Assembly: GCA_034521975.1 (NCBI GenBank)
Contig: JAXHLR010000003.1
Location: 406,098 to 470,097, forward strand
DNA from: Acidimicrobiales bacterium
GTDB lineage: Bacteria; Actinomycetota; Acidimicrobiia; Acidimicrobiales; SKKL01
Length of the DNA: 64,000 bases
Direction: 5' to 3'
Each line of letters opens with the position of its first letter. Positions within the stretch are counted from its first letter, which is position 1. Shown in pieces: positions 43,765 through 52,740 of this stretch. Position numbers and translations under genes: made by a program. Under the pieces are notes generated by a model, which saw only the letters and a list, made by a program, of their open reading frames with translations, was not told the origin of the DNA and did no database searches.

Positions 43765-44994
43765 CTACCCCGCGTCACCGGCGGTCATGCCTGTTGGCCG
43801 GATCGGTGTGAGGTGGGTGAGGGCCAGATCGAGGAGGGTGACCACCACGGCGAGGGTCAAGAGCGCGATCCCGATCCGCTCCAGGTGACCCTCGGCGAGG
43901 AGCGTGATCGCGGCGGGGATGCCGGATGCCCCGATGGCGGCGACGCTGAACTGGATCCCCATGACGTTGGGCGTGCGCGCCGGGCCGACCCTGCCGGGGG
44001 TGAGCAGGACGAGACTGGGGTAGATGCCGGCGAGAGCCACGCCGAGCAGCGGGAACCCGATGGCGCCCGCACCGCCCGGATCGACGGTGATGACCGCCGT
44101 CGCCGCCACCGCCGCCATGGTGCCGCCCCGAACGATGTGCTCGGGTCGCAGCCTGGCGCCGCCGATCCCCAGGGCGGCCCGTCCGACGGTGAGACCGGCC
44201 CAGAACGCCGTCGCCCACAGGCCGGCGGCGGTGTCGGACACGCCGCGACCCTCGGCGAGGAGGGTGAACGCCAGCACCCCGCCCCCGACCTCCAAGCCGG
44301 TGTACACGAAGAAGACCAGGGTGGAGAGTCCGATCACCGCGCGGGGACGGGTCTTCCGCATGGGTGTCGGTGTGTCCTCGGGGTCGGCAGGCGCGGCGGT
44401 CGGGGCGGCGGCCTCTTGAGGTGCAGCCGTCCAGCGATGGCGGGTCGCGACGAACCCACTGAGTAGGGCGACCTGGACCACCAGGTAGACAACGTATGGG
44501 ATGCGCCACGAGCCGTTCGTGCCGATCACGACGGTGGCGATGAAGGGTCCCGAGGTGGCCCCGATTCCGAACGAGGCGTGGAGCAGGTTCATGGCCCTGG
44601 TGCCGTGGCGGAGCGCGAAGTGGGTGTTGACGCCGGGGTCGATGATTCCCGCGGCGATCCCGCTCAGCAGCGACCCGGCGACGAGGAAGTGCAGCGTCGG
44701 CCCGACCGCGTACGACGCCATGGCCGCGGCGAAGGCCACCGACGCGCCGGCGAGCATCCAGCCGGCGCCGAACCTGGTGGTGAGCCGGCCCGACAGCGCG
44801 CTGGTCGGCAGGTAGCCGACGGTGATCGCCCCGAGCAGGAGGCCGACCGCGGCGAGCGGACGGTCCATCTCGGCCCGGATCGAGGGCCAGGTGACCCCGA
44901 GGGTGGCCTCGGGCAGGCCGAGCCCGATGAACGCCGCGAAGCCCAGCCACACCACGACCGGGACGCTTTGGCCGCGGACGACGGCGGTGCGCAC
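43765..44994 (-). CDS. MFS transporter
   Basis: This 409-residue protein has about 12 membrane helices. Segments include VVVWLGFAAFIGLGLPEATL, LGAITVGYLPTSALSGRLTT with the conserved loop GRLTTRFG, and IGLSTLVFFVYTGLEVGGGV. It belongs to the major facilitator superfamily and is first in the minus-strand operon, 74 bp ahead of the ATP-grasp gene. The substrate is unknown; a small organic acid or amide is plausible from context. Confidence 0.88.
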   Translation of the reverse strand: MRTAVVRGQSVPVVVWLGFAAFIGLGLPEATLGVTWPSIRAEMDRPLAAVGLLLGAITVGYLPTSALSGRLTTRFGAGWMLAGASVAFAAAMASYAVGPTLHFLVAGSLLSGIAAGIIDPGVNTHFALRHGTRAMNLLHASFGIGATSGPFIATVVIGTNGSWRIPYVVYLVVQVALLSGFVATRHRWTAAPQEAAAPTAAPADPEDTPTPMRKTRPRAVIGLSTLVFFVYTGLEVGGGVLAFTLLAEGRGVSDTAAGLWATAFWAGLTVGRAALGIGGARLRPEHIVRGGTMAAVAATAVITVDPGGAGAIGFPLLGVALAGIYPSLVLLTPGRVGPARTPNVMGIQFSVAAIGASGIPAAITLLAEGHLERIGIALLTLAVVVTLLDLALTHLTPIRPTGMTAGDAG

Positions 44995-45069
44995 ACGGGG
45001 ACGGTATCAACCAGCAGGTGAGGCCGTCTCGATCGGCCCGGTCGCCGGCGGCCCGCTTCGGAACTGCCG

Positions 45070-46279
45070 CTAACGTCCCCTCGATGCGAGTCGGACCAAT
45101 GCTCTGCCTGTGTGCGGCAGCGCTGGTGCCCATGGCGTGTGGCGACGACCGCAACGCCGACCCGCCGGGGGACGGTACTTCAGGGTGTCGACGATCAGCT
45201 GCGACTCGAGCTGATCAGCCAACCAGTCGGCGAGCTGTGGCCGGACGATGTGGTGGCGGTTGTGTGAGCAGTGATCCCCGTCCGGGTCGATGGCGAGGGT
45301 CACGTCCGCGTTGACGGCCTGCGCGGCGGTGAGGTGGGCCTGCTCCACCGGGATGAGCGCGTCCTGTTCCCCGTGCTGCACATAGAGGGGGCAGCGCAAC
45401 GATGCGATGTCGCCGGAGAGATCGATGATCCGGCGGACCTCCTGCTCGGCCGCGTCATCGGCGTCGATACCGGTCAGCTGTCGGAACCCGCTCGCTGGGA
45501 CCGGTGGGATGTCGTCGAAGAACCGAAGGTCGAAGAGCGCGCCGAACGCGGCGGCAGCACACAGCCGTTCGTCCCGCGCGGCCGAGAGCGGCGCGAGGAA
45601 CCCTCCGAGGCTGCGGCCGAGGACCGCGATGCGAGCCGGATCGATGTCGTCGCGCTCGAGCAGGGCGTCCACCACGGCGCTCGTCGCGCGGTCGAAGCGG
45701 TCGTCCAGCGGTTGCACCGCGGCGAACTCGCCCTGACCGGGCCCGTCGAACGCGAGGGTGGCCATGCCCCGTTCGAGGAGGAGGTTCTCGAACCGGAGGC
45801 TCTCCTCTTTGGTGCTCTCGAGCCCGCCGATCAGGATGACGACGGGGACGGTTCCCGTCACGTGTCGTGGGCGCCGGAGCCACGCGGGGAGGGCATCGTT
45901 TCCGAACGGAACATCGGCCGGGTGCGCTTCGGGCACCAGGTTGGGCGCGGCCCTTCGGTACGCGGCGACCTTGCGCTGCTGGCCGTACCGTCGCTGGTCG
46001 GGATCGTGGAACCACATGAACTGCGCGTACTGCCACGACAAGGAGGCGTGCCACCACAGGTCGCCGGCGGTGACCCGATGGCCGCATGTCTCGCGCGGCA
46101 CCGGCCCGCTCCTCGTACTCCTCGGCGAGGACAGCCCACCCGGTCGAACCAGATCGAGAACCGGTCGATCTCTGTCCGCATGCGTTCGAGGTCGGGGCGG
46201 GCATGCCGTCGCCGACCATCCGAAGCGATGCCCGTTCGAACAGGTGGTCGGCTGTGTGCTCGCTGGGGGTCGGTCGCAC
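45070..46279 (-). pseudogene. Alpha/beta hydrolase, pseudooxynicotine-hydrolase-like, frameshifted
   Basis: The catalytic part is intact: VVILIGGLESTKEESLRFEN, MATLAFDGPGQGEFAAVQPL, nucleophile Ser in IAVLGRSLGGFLAPLSAA, and acid/His region PDGDHCSHNRHH. The ESTKEES and FDGPGQGE motifs resemble 2,6-dihydropseudooxynicotine hydrolase and FrsA-like enzymes, which cut C-C bonds next to ring ketones. The N-terminal 90 residues are broken by about three shifts between 46100 and 46200 (MRTEIDRFSIWFDR and WAVLAEEYEERAGAAR lie in different frames). GTG 46279, seven bases after GGAG, is the likely start. Beyond about 45180 the frame runs into antisense of a lipoprotein stub, so the natural end is lost. 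Confidence 0.75.
45084..45180 (+). pseudogene. Truncated lipoprotein start
   Basis: An open frame begins MRVGPMLCLCAAALVPMACG with a clear lipoprotein signal (lipobox VPMACGDD) and a short mature start (DDRNADPPGDGTSG). After about 45180 the sequence is the antisense of the alpha/beta hydrolase and no longer looks like protein. This appears to be the 5' stub of a lipoprotein, perhaps an ABC binding protein, cut by a rearrangement. Confidence 0.5.
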
Positions 46280-46384
46280 GTGTCGCTCCGGTCTGTAGTT
46301 CAATGGGAGTGAAGCATCCGTCACCAGTAATTCATAGCGGCCGTGTGGGGTCAACCACGCCATGGCCTCTGGAGGAAGCGCGGC

Positions 46385-46975
46385 ATGAGCAGGATCACAC
46401 CCCGTACTCCCGACGAGCTCGATCCGGAGCAGCGAGCGTTGTACGACTCGATCGCCGGCGGCAAGCGGGCTCAGGGGCCCCGAGTCTTCGACCTCACCGC
46501 CTCCGACGGCTCGCTGCTCGGTCCGTTTGCACCGCTGCTCATCGAGCCGTCGCTCGGAGCCGCCGTGTCCGCCCTCGGTGAGGCCATCCGCTTCCAGTCG
46601 AGCCTCAGCGACCGGGTCCGCGAGCTCGCGATCCTCGTCGTGGCGTCACACCGCTCGAGCGAGTTCGAGTGGTACGCCCACGAGCGACTGGGTCGCCACA
46701 TCGGCCTGGACGACGCGGTCGTCGACGCCGTGCGTGCCAGAGCTCGGCCCGAGCTGTCCGAACCGGCCGAGCTCGCCGCCTGGTCCGTCGTCGCCGAGCT
46801 GGTCGGCTCGCGCCACCTGGGTGACGAGACCTTTGCCGCTGCCGTCGAGCACCTGGGCGAGCGGGGCGTGTTCGAGCTGGCGTCGCTGGTCGGCTACTAC
46901 GAGCTCCTCGCCACCCTCATGGAGGCGTTCGACATCGGGGCTCCTGGGGATGTCGACCCCATGTTCCGCCTGTAA
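46385..46975 (+). CDS. Carboxymuconolactone decarboxylase/AhpD-like protein
   Basis: The 196-residue protein starts MSRITPRTPDELDPEQRALY. The central region FQSSLSDRVRELAILVVASH and SSEFEWYAHERLGRHIGLDD matches the carboxymuconolactone decarboxylase fold. The paired Cys of AhpD are absent, so it is not a peroxidase; the EWYAHE motif is kept. It is a frequent partner in aromatic catabolism. GGAGGA lies eight bases upstream. The ABC transporter genes follow. Confidence 0.85.
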   Translation: MSRITPRTPDELDPEQRALYDSIAGGKRAQGPRVFDLTASDGSLLGPFAPLLIEPSLGAAVSALGEAIRFQSSLSDRVRELAILVVASHRSSEFEWYAHERLGRHIGLDDAVVDAVRARARPELSEPAELAAWSVVAELVGSRHLGDETFAAAVEHLGERGVFELASLVGYYELLATLMEAFDIGAPGDVDPMFRL

Positions 46976-47034
46976 CGATGCCCGCGAACGTTTCCGCGGT
47001 GTGAAGGATCGCAGTCGATTGTGGTGAACCCCTT

Positions 47035-47049
47035 TTCATTCACAATGAA
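47035..47049. promoter_or_regulatory. AT-rich palindrome upstream of the ABC operon
   Basis: TTCATT and AATGAA form a perfect inverted repeat around CAC, inside an AT-rich stretch unusual for this DNA. It lies about 65 bp upstream of the ATPase start. It may be an operator for the XRE-cupin regulator at 50,243 or part of the promoter. Confidence 0.4.
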
Positions 47050-47115
47050 TTCCTCTAACATTCACTGACGTTGAATCCGTCACAGACCGGGGGCCTTGTG
47101 CGAACACAGGAAGCC

Positions 47116-47895
47116 ATGAACGCGGGAGAAGATCGCATCACAGCCGGGCTGAGCTATGAGAACGTGGGAAAGATCTTCGGGTCTGGCGATGACGAGCTCG
47201 TCGCCCTGCAAGATGTCACCTTCGACATCGCGCCAGGAGAGTTCGTCAGCCTGGTCGGCCCATCGGGCTGCGGGAAGTCGACCCTTCTGAAGATCACGTC
47301 GGGGCTGCTGGACCAGACCAGCGGCAGCACGCGGTTCCGTGATGAGGAGATCACCGGACCCGACGCCGACATCGGGCTGATGCTGCAGACCTCGACTCTG
47401 TTCCCCTGGCGGAACGTCGTGGAGAACATCTGCCTGCCGCTCGACATCCGCAAGGACAAGTCCAAGGACCGCGAGGATCGGGTCCGGCAGGTGCTCGAGC
47501 TCGTCGGCCTCGTGGGGTTCGAGAACCACTACCCACCGCAGCTGTCGGGAGGGATGCAGCAGCGCGTCGCGTTGTGCCGGCTGCTGATCTCGGACCCGCA
47601 GCTCATGCTGCTCGACGAGCCCTTCGGTGCGCTCGACGAGTTCACCAGGGAGTACCTGAACAGCGAGTTGGCGCGCATCTCCGAGCACGAGCACAAGACG
47701 ACGCTCTTCGTGACCCACAACATCGCCGAGGCGGTCTTCCTCTCGGACACGGTCGTGGTCATGGGGACCCGTCCCGGTCGGGTGCTCGAGCTGGTCCGAC
47801 CCGGATTGCCCCGACCCCGCGAAGCCAAGCTCCGAGGCACACGCGAGTTCAACGACGTGTGCGTGTCCATCCGCTCGATTCTCGGCCTGAACTGA
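47116..47895 (+). CDS. ABC transporter ATP-binding protein (NitT/TauT/SsuB type)
   Basis: The 259-residue ATPase starts at ATG 47116 (MNAGEDRITAGLSYENVGKI); a GTG at 47098 is an alternative. It has Walker A LVGPSGCGKSTLLKITSGLL, Q loop GLMLQTSTLFPWRNVVENIC, signature PPQLSGGMQQRVALCRLLIS, Walker B LMLLDEPFGALDEF and switch His TLFVTHNIAEAVFL. All are canonical. It energises the permease and binding protein that follow, importing an organic substrate, probably the compound broken down by the neighbouring enzymes. Confidence 0.95.
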   Translation: MNAGEDRITAGLSYENVGKIFGSGDDELVALQDVTFDIAPGEFVSLVGPSGCGKSTLLKITSGLLDQTSGSTRFRDEEITGPDADIGLMLQTSTLFPWRNVVENICLPLDIRKDKSKDREDRVRQVLELVGLVGFENHYPPQLSGGMQQRVALCRLLISDPQLMLLDEPFGALDEFTREYLNSELARISEHEHKTTLFVTHNIAEAVFLSDTVVVMGTRPGRVLELVRPGLPRPREAKLRGTREFNDVCVSIRSILGLN

Positions 47896-47905
47896 GGAAG
47901 GAACC

Positions 47906-48784
47906 ATGACTGACCTCGCGGACCCGCCCATCACCGCCGAGCCGAGGGACGAGCTGCGCGAACGCGCCGATGCGCTCAAACGCTCCAAGCGCAAGAAGCG
48001 CCGGAAGGCGATGGCCGTGCAGACGGTCCTCAGTGCCCTCACCTTCGGGGCCCTCGCCCTCATCTGGGAGGTGATGAGCGCCCTCGATCCCAGCTTCTGG
48101 CCCGAGATCATCCTCTCCAAGCCGACCGAGATCGCCCCGGCGTTCTGGGAGGCAGTCCAGACCGGCTTCGTGTGGGAGAACTTCTACGTCACCTTCCAGG
48201 CGACCGTCATCGGCTTCGCCATCGGAGCGGTGAGCGGGCTGCTGCTCGGGCTCTTCATTCGCCCTGGTGCCGTGGTTCTCCCAGGCCTTCTATCCGGTGG
48301 TCATCCTGTTCCAGTCGATGCCCGCATCGCGCTGGCGCCGGTGTTCATCGCCTGGTTCGGCTTCGGGATGTCCTCCAAGATCGCCCTCGCCGCCACGATC
48401 TGCTTCTTCCCCGTGCTGGTCAACACCATCACCGGGCTCAACCAGGTCGGGGAGAACGCCATCCTGTTGATGAAGTCGATGCAGGCGTCGCGGTGGCAGA
48501 TCTTTTTCCACCTGCGCATCTTCGTGGCGCTTCCGACCATCTTCGCCGGCCTCAAGGCTGCGCTCACCTTCGCCCTCATCGGTGTGATCGTCGGCGAGCT
48601 GAAGGCCACCGACGAAGGAGCAGGCCACCTGATCGAGGTGGCGTCGTTCCAGCTCCGCATGGACGACGTGTTCGCCTACCTGGGCCTGCTCTCGCTCTTC
48701 GGTCTGGCGCTCTACCTCCTGGCGAACGCCGTCGAGCGCAAGGTCGTCTACTGGCAGCCGGGCAGCGACGGCGAGCACGCCTAG
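47906..48784 (+). CDS. ABC transporter permease, with internal out-of-frame patch
   Basis: The 292-residue permease keeps the family pattern except for about 18 residues at positions 120-140. Codons 48267-48322 read correctly only in another frame (VPWFSQAFYPVVILFQSMP), so two compensating one-base indels near 48267 and 48322 scramble that part. The rest has ALIWEVMSALDPSFWPEIIL, the EAA loop LMKSMQASRWQIFFHLRIFV and FGLALYLLANAVERKVVYWQ. It has about six membrane helices. The patch may be a sequencing error; if real, it would damage a membrane helix. Confidence 0.82.
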   Translation: MTDLADPPITAEPRDELRERADALKRSKRKKRRKAMAVQTVLSALTFGALALIWEVMSALDPSFWPEIILSKPTEIAPAFWEAVQTGFVWENFYVTFQATVIGFAIGAVSGLLLGLFIRPGAVVLPGLLSGGHPVPVDARIALAPVFIAWFGFGMSSKIALAATICFFPVLVNTITGLNQVGENAILLMKSMQASRWQIFFHLRIFVALPTIFAGLKAALTFALIGVIVGELKATDEGAGHLIEVASFQLRMDDVFAYLGLLSLFGLALYLLANAVERKVVYWQPGSDGEHA

Positions 48785-48882
48785 CCAGATCCACCCGTGC
48801 CTTCGCGGCACACGACGTTCACCACCCACAGTCATTCCCGGGCATTCGGGGACCGACAGCAACAACCGAAGGGAAGTAGTCA

Positions 48883-50068
48883 ATGACACAGCGCACCCAC
48901 TGGAAGAGGTTGCCGCGGCTGGTAGCCGCACTGACCTGTCTCACCCTCATCGCTGCCGCATGCGGCAACGACGACGGAGACTCAGCGAACGAGGAGCCGG
49001 GCACCACCGTGTCGGATTCGGGCGACAACGGTTCAGAAGACTCGGGCGGCGACGACTCGGGCGACGACGACTCCGGAGATTCGGGATCGCTCACCAGCGT
49101 CGACGTGGCGCTGTCGACCACGAGCGGCTTCGGCTACGGATACCACATCGCCAAGAACCTCGGCTTCTACGAGGACGAGGGCTACAACGTCAGCCTGCAG
49201 GGCACGGGCGGCTCGTCCGACGTCGCCCAGCTCCTCGCCGCCGGCAACGTGCCGGTCGGCATGGGAGTCCCGGGTGCGATGCTCCCGGTGATGGAGCGCG
49301 GTGCCGACCGGTACCCGTTCTTCACCTACGCCTACGGCGAGGTCTTCGACGTGGTGGTGCCCGAGGACTCCGATCTCCAGGAGATCGCCGACCTCGACGG
49401 TCTCACCCTCGGAGTCTCCTCGCTCGGCGGTGGTCGAGATCCCGCTGGTGCGGGCACTGCTGGCCGAGGTCGGCCTCGACCCCGACTCCGACGTCCGGAT
49501 CATCGCTGTCGGCACCGATGCCCCGACGGTGCGGCTCTCGTTGGAGAACGGCGACATCGACGCCTTCTCCACCGCGAAGTCCGACATCGCAGCCATCACC
49601 GCGGCGGGGGTCGAGCTCCGCTCGATCGCCCCGGACAGCCTCGACACCCTCCCCGCCGAGGGCCTGTTGGCCAGTGCCGACGCACAGGACGACGACGAGC
49701 TGCTGATCGCCATGGGTCGTGCCACCGCCAAGGGCCAGCTCATCGCCTACACCAGCCAGGACGCTGCGGTCTGTGTGCTGAAGCAGGAGATCCCCGAGGA
49801 GTTCACCGACGAGCAGGCGGGCCGCGACTCGCTCGCTGCGGTGCTCGAGATCACGACCGCTCCCGAGAACGACGACGGCACGTATCAGTTCGGCTTCCTC
49901 GACGCCGAGGGTTGGAACACCTACGTCGAGATCTTCTTCCAGGGCGATCTCCTCGAGGAGACCTTCGACATGACTCCCTTTGTGCGGGCCGACCTGCTCG
50001 ATGAGATCAATGACTTCGATCAGCAGGAGATCATCGACATGGCCAACGAGCTGCCGACCGACTGCTGA
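48883..50068 (+). pseudogene. ABC substrate-binding lipoprotein, one frameshift
   Basis: The protein has a lipoprotein signal (lipobox IAAACGND), a long Ser/Asp/Gly linker, then an NMT1/TauA-like domain: STTSGFGYGYHIAKNLGFYE, GYNVSLQGTGGSSDVAQLLA and GVPGAMLPVMERGADRYPFF. An extra base near 49430 (in GGCGGTGGTCGAG) shifts the frame. The continuation EIPLVRALLAEVGLDPDSDV to the end at 50068 is well formed. It delivers the substrate to the permease. A strong hairpin follows. Confidence 0.85.
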
Positions 50069-50100
50069 TCGAGACGAGGTCGGGTCCGTCGTGACGTCGT

Positions 50101-50143
50101 CCCCGGGCCGTGCTCCGGTTTCCCCACGGAGACCGGCCCGGGG
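50101..50143. terminator. Symmetric hairpin after the ABC operon
   Basis: CCCCGGGCCG pairs with CGGCCCGGGG (10 bp), then a two-base internal loop, then CTCCG with CGGAG, around a nine-base loop. It begins 33 bp after the binding-protein stop. It is probably a terminator or an mRNA-end stabiliser, with no T tract. Confidence 0.6.
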
Positions 50144-50242
50144 ATGGCCGTTCCATCGGAGGCGGGGGAGCAGTTCTCAGTCGGACTACGCTCGGTGGCA
50201 CAGGTGCCCGACCGACGAGGCGAATCGGGAGCGTGAGTTGAG

Positions 50243-50854
50243 TTGACACAAGACACCGAGGTGCCCCCGCTCGTCGCGGAGTCGCCCATCGAGCTCGACA
50301 CCGACGAGACCGTCGTCGCGGTGGGCAGCAGGATCAGAAAGCTCCGGTCGGAGCGCCAGCTGACCCTGCAGATGCTCTCCGCGAAGACGGGGCTGAGTGC
50401 CTCGATGCTGAGCATGGTGGAGCGGGGCCGAACGTCGCCCTCGATCGGCACCCTCGTCGCCATCGCCTCGGCACTGCGCGTGCACATGTCGGCACTCTTC
50501 GACATCGACGACGAGGAGCAGCCCGTCGAACCGGTCCACCGGCTCGACGAGCAGCCCCGGTTCGAGACCGCTGCGGGTGTTCTGCGCCGTGTGGCCCAGA
50601 ACGACAACGTCCGAGGGGTCGAGCTCGTGGTCAACGAGTACCTCCCCGGCACGGCCAGCGCGGCGGTGCCGGTCCATCACTCCGGTCTCGAGTACGGGAT
50701 CGTGCTCGAGGGCGAGCTGACCGTCGAGCTGGAGGACAAGACCTACCGGCTCGCTCCTGGGGATTCCATCGCTTATGACTCGACCACGCCGCACCGGTTG
50801 CTCAACACCGGTTCCAGCCGTGCGTCGGCGGTCTGGGTGAACCTCGACCGCTGA
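50243..50854 (+). CDS. XRE-family regulator with cupin domain
   Basis: This 203-residue protein probably starts at TTG 50243. The helix-turn-helix (about 30-90) has IRKLRSERQLTLQMLSAKTG and SASMLSMVERGRTSPSIGTL. The cupin (about 125-200) has VPVHHSGLEYGIVLEGELTV and YRLAPGDSIAYDSTTPHRLL. XRE-cupin proteins sense small ligands and regulate amine, amino-acid or aromatic catabolism. It sits between the transporter and enzyme genes and is the likely cluster regulator. Confidence 0.9.
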   Translation: MTQDTEVPPLVAESPIELDTDETVVAVGSRIRKLRSERQLTLQMLSAKTGLSASMLSMVERGRTSPSIGTLVAIASALRVHMSALFDIDDEEQPVEPVHRLDEQPRFETAAGVLRRVAQNDNVRGVELVVNEYLPGTASAAVPVHHSGLEYGIVLEGELTVELEDKTYRLAPGDSIAYDSTTPHRLLNTGSSRASAVWVNLDR

Positions 50855-50975
50855 GTTCGGAGGCTCGGAGCGAGACGACTCCGAGCCCGCCTGCCGACCG
50901 CTCGGTCGCGGCCCCCACGTCATCCTCCCCGCTCACCTCGCCACGCCGCGGGGTTTCGGTGGACGCTGCCTCCAT

Positions 50976-51026
50976 GCGAATTGAACCGGCGTGAAGTACT
51001 GTCAACTCTCAGTGAAACCAATTCGC
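50976..51026. promoter_or_regulatory. Spaced inverted repeat upstream of the cupins
   Basis: GCGAATTG at 50976-50983 and CAATTCGC at 51019-51026 are perfect 8-bp arms separated by 35 bp. They lie between the XRE-cupin gene and the cupin genes. The spacing suits a looped or dimer-of-dimers operator. Function is inferred. Confidence 0.4.
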
Positions 51027-51067
51027 CCGGCCGACGGGCGTCCACGACATCTACTTCGGAGCCTTCC

Positions 51068-51450
51068 GTGACCGAATCCGCCCAGGTTCGCATCCTCAAG
51101 CCAACCGGTGACCGCCCTCGTTGCCACTCATCGACGGAGAAGGGGAGGCGACGGCGATCGTGTGGCCTGGCGTGGGTGCCCACGAGCGCTCACTGCACCG
51201 GTTCGTCCTCGCCTCCGGCTCCCGGACGATGCTGCAACGCCATCCGGGCGAAGCGGTCTACTACCTCAAGGACGGCTCGGCCCGCGTCTGGGACGCGGAT
51301 GCCGACGAGCAGTCCGAGCTGCAGATCGGCTCGATGGTCCACATCGAACCCGAGACCGGCTACGTGTTCACCGCCGGCGATGACGGCGCTGAGATCGTCG
51401 GCGGGCCCTGCCCGGCGGATCCCGCCCTGTACACCCACCTCACCTCCTGA
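51068..51450 (+). pseudogene. Cupin-domain protein A, one frameshift
   Basis: GTG 51068 begins VTESAQVRILKPTGDRP. After an indel near 51118 the frame becomes PLIDGEGEATAIVWPGVGAH, then FVLASGSRTMLQRHPGEAVY, GSMVHIEPETGYVFTAGDDG and EIVGGPCPADPALYTHLTS. It is a single cupin barrel with WPGVGA near its start and GGPCPAD near its end. The same two motifs occur in the next gene, so the pair arose by duplication. No full set of metal His is evident. Function unknown. Confidence 0.75.
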
Positions 51451-51485
51451 CCCGACCTGCCCGCGACCCGAACTGGAGAATCCCG

Positions 51486-51872
51486 ATGGCCATCAATGTG
51501 TTCCACCGTGACCGGCCCAGCGCCATGCTGCCGATGATTGCCGAGGACGCCCGCCTCGTCGTGTGGCCGGGTGTCGGCGCCCAGACCGCCAACATGAACT
51601 ACGTCGACATGCACCCTGGCGAGGCGAACACCCCGCACGCCCATTCCGTTTCGGAGGACACGATCTTCGTCCTCGACGGCAAAGGCACCGTCGAGGACCT
51701 GACGAACGGGTTCGTCGTGGAGTTCGGAGCGGGCGACGTCGTGCACGTTCCCCCTGGTGTTCGCCACGCCGTGAAGGCCGACCAGGGATCCCACATCGAA
51801 AGCGTGGGGGGTCCGTGCCCCGCCGACCAGGGACTGCTCAACGCCATCGAGCAGGTCATCGAAGGTGACTAG
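51486..51872 (+). CDS. Cupin-domain protein B
   Basis: The 128-residue protein is a single cupin barrel: VVWPGVGAQTANMNYVDMHP, GEANTPHAHSVSEDTIFVLD and GAGDVVHVPPGVRHAVKADQ. The metal ligands HAHS and the later His are present, unlike in its upstream paralogue. It shares WPGVGA and GGPCPAD with it. It overlaps the nitrilase-superfamily gene by eight bases, so they are translationally coupled. It may isomerise, hydrolyse or bind a cyclic intermediate. Confidence 0.88.
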   Translation: MAINVFHRDRPSAMLPMIAEDARLVVWPGVGAQTANMNYVDMHPGEANTPHAHSVSEDTIFVLDGKGTVEDLTNGFVVEFGAGDVVHVPPGVRHAVKADQGSHIESVGGPCPADQGLLNAIEQVIEGD

Positions 51873-52718
51873 GGAGGTCAGCCTCGCGCTCGCCCAGTAC
51901 GGCGTCGAGGCAGATGACCCGCCGCGGAGTCGCCGGCGTTCGCGGGAGATGATCACCGCCGCTCTCGACGACGGCGCCGATGTCGTCATCCTGCCCGAGC
52001 TGGCGATTCCCGGTTACACCGAGGATGCCGACCACCTCGCCGCAGGGGCCGAGACCCTCGACGGCCCGACCGTGCAGGAGTGGACCGCACTCGCCAAGGC
52101 TTCCGGTTCGGTCGTCGTGGGCGGGATCTGTGAGCGTGGCACCGAGGGGTTGTTCAACTCCGCGATCACCGTCGGTCCCGATGGGGTGCTCGCCCTGTAT
52201 CGCAAGCTGCACCTCTTCGCCGGCGAGAAGCAGATCTTTCTGCCCGGCGATCAGGGTCTGCCGGTCGTGGACACCCCCCACGGGCGGATCGGGGTGTGCG
52301 TCTGCTACGACCTGCGCTTCCCCGAGGTGGCCCGGGTCATGGCACTCCGCGGGGCCGAGATCGTCGCCAGTCCCCACCGCGTGGCTGCCCGGATTCGACT
52401 CGCGCCGGTGGGACGACGAGGGCATGTGTCCTCAGGCCCACGGCGCGGTGCTGCAGGCCAACCTCGACCAGGTCGTGATCGCCTGCGCCTCTGCGGCCGG
52501 GGCCCACTCGGGGCTCGAGTTCCTCGGGTCGTCGCTGGTCGTCGACCCCGATGGCACCCGTGTTCTCGGGCCGCTTCCTGGAACTGAGGACTCCTCGCCT
52601 CCGTCGTCGTCGACCTCGACGACGTCGGCCGCGCCCAGCATCGGGGCGAGGGCATCGACCCCGTGAGGATCGCCGCACCGATGTCTACCAGCTGACCTAT
52701 CAGGGCGACGCACTGTGA
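51865..52718 (+). pseudogene. Nitrilase-superfamily C-N hydrolase, three frameshifts
   Basis: The protein starts at GTG 51865 (VTREVSLALAQYGVEADDPP). The Glu-Lys-Cys triad is present: Glu in VVILPELAIPGYTED, Lys in LYRKLHLFAGEKQIFLPGDQ and Cys in GVCVCYDLRFPEVARVMALR. An extra A near 52369 shifts to VPTAWLPGFDSRRWDDEGMC. Further shifts near 52595 and 52665 lead to DLDDVGRAQHRGEGIDP and DRRTDVYQLTYQGDAL before TGA at 52716-52718. It would cleave an amide, carbamoyl or nitrile C-N bond. Confidence 0.82.
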
Positions 52719-52740
52719 GCCCGGAGAGCCGATCTCGATC

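Noticed and set aside
46385..46975. AhpD alkylhydroperoxidase
   Set aside because: The CxxC pair needed for peroxidase activity is absent, so only the carboxymuconolactone-decarboxylase-like fold is claimed.
48262..48325. Programmed frameshifting in the ABC permease
   Set aside because: Two opposite shifts 55 bp apart with no slippery sequence are better explained by sequencing or mutation.
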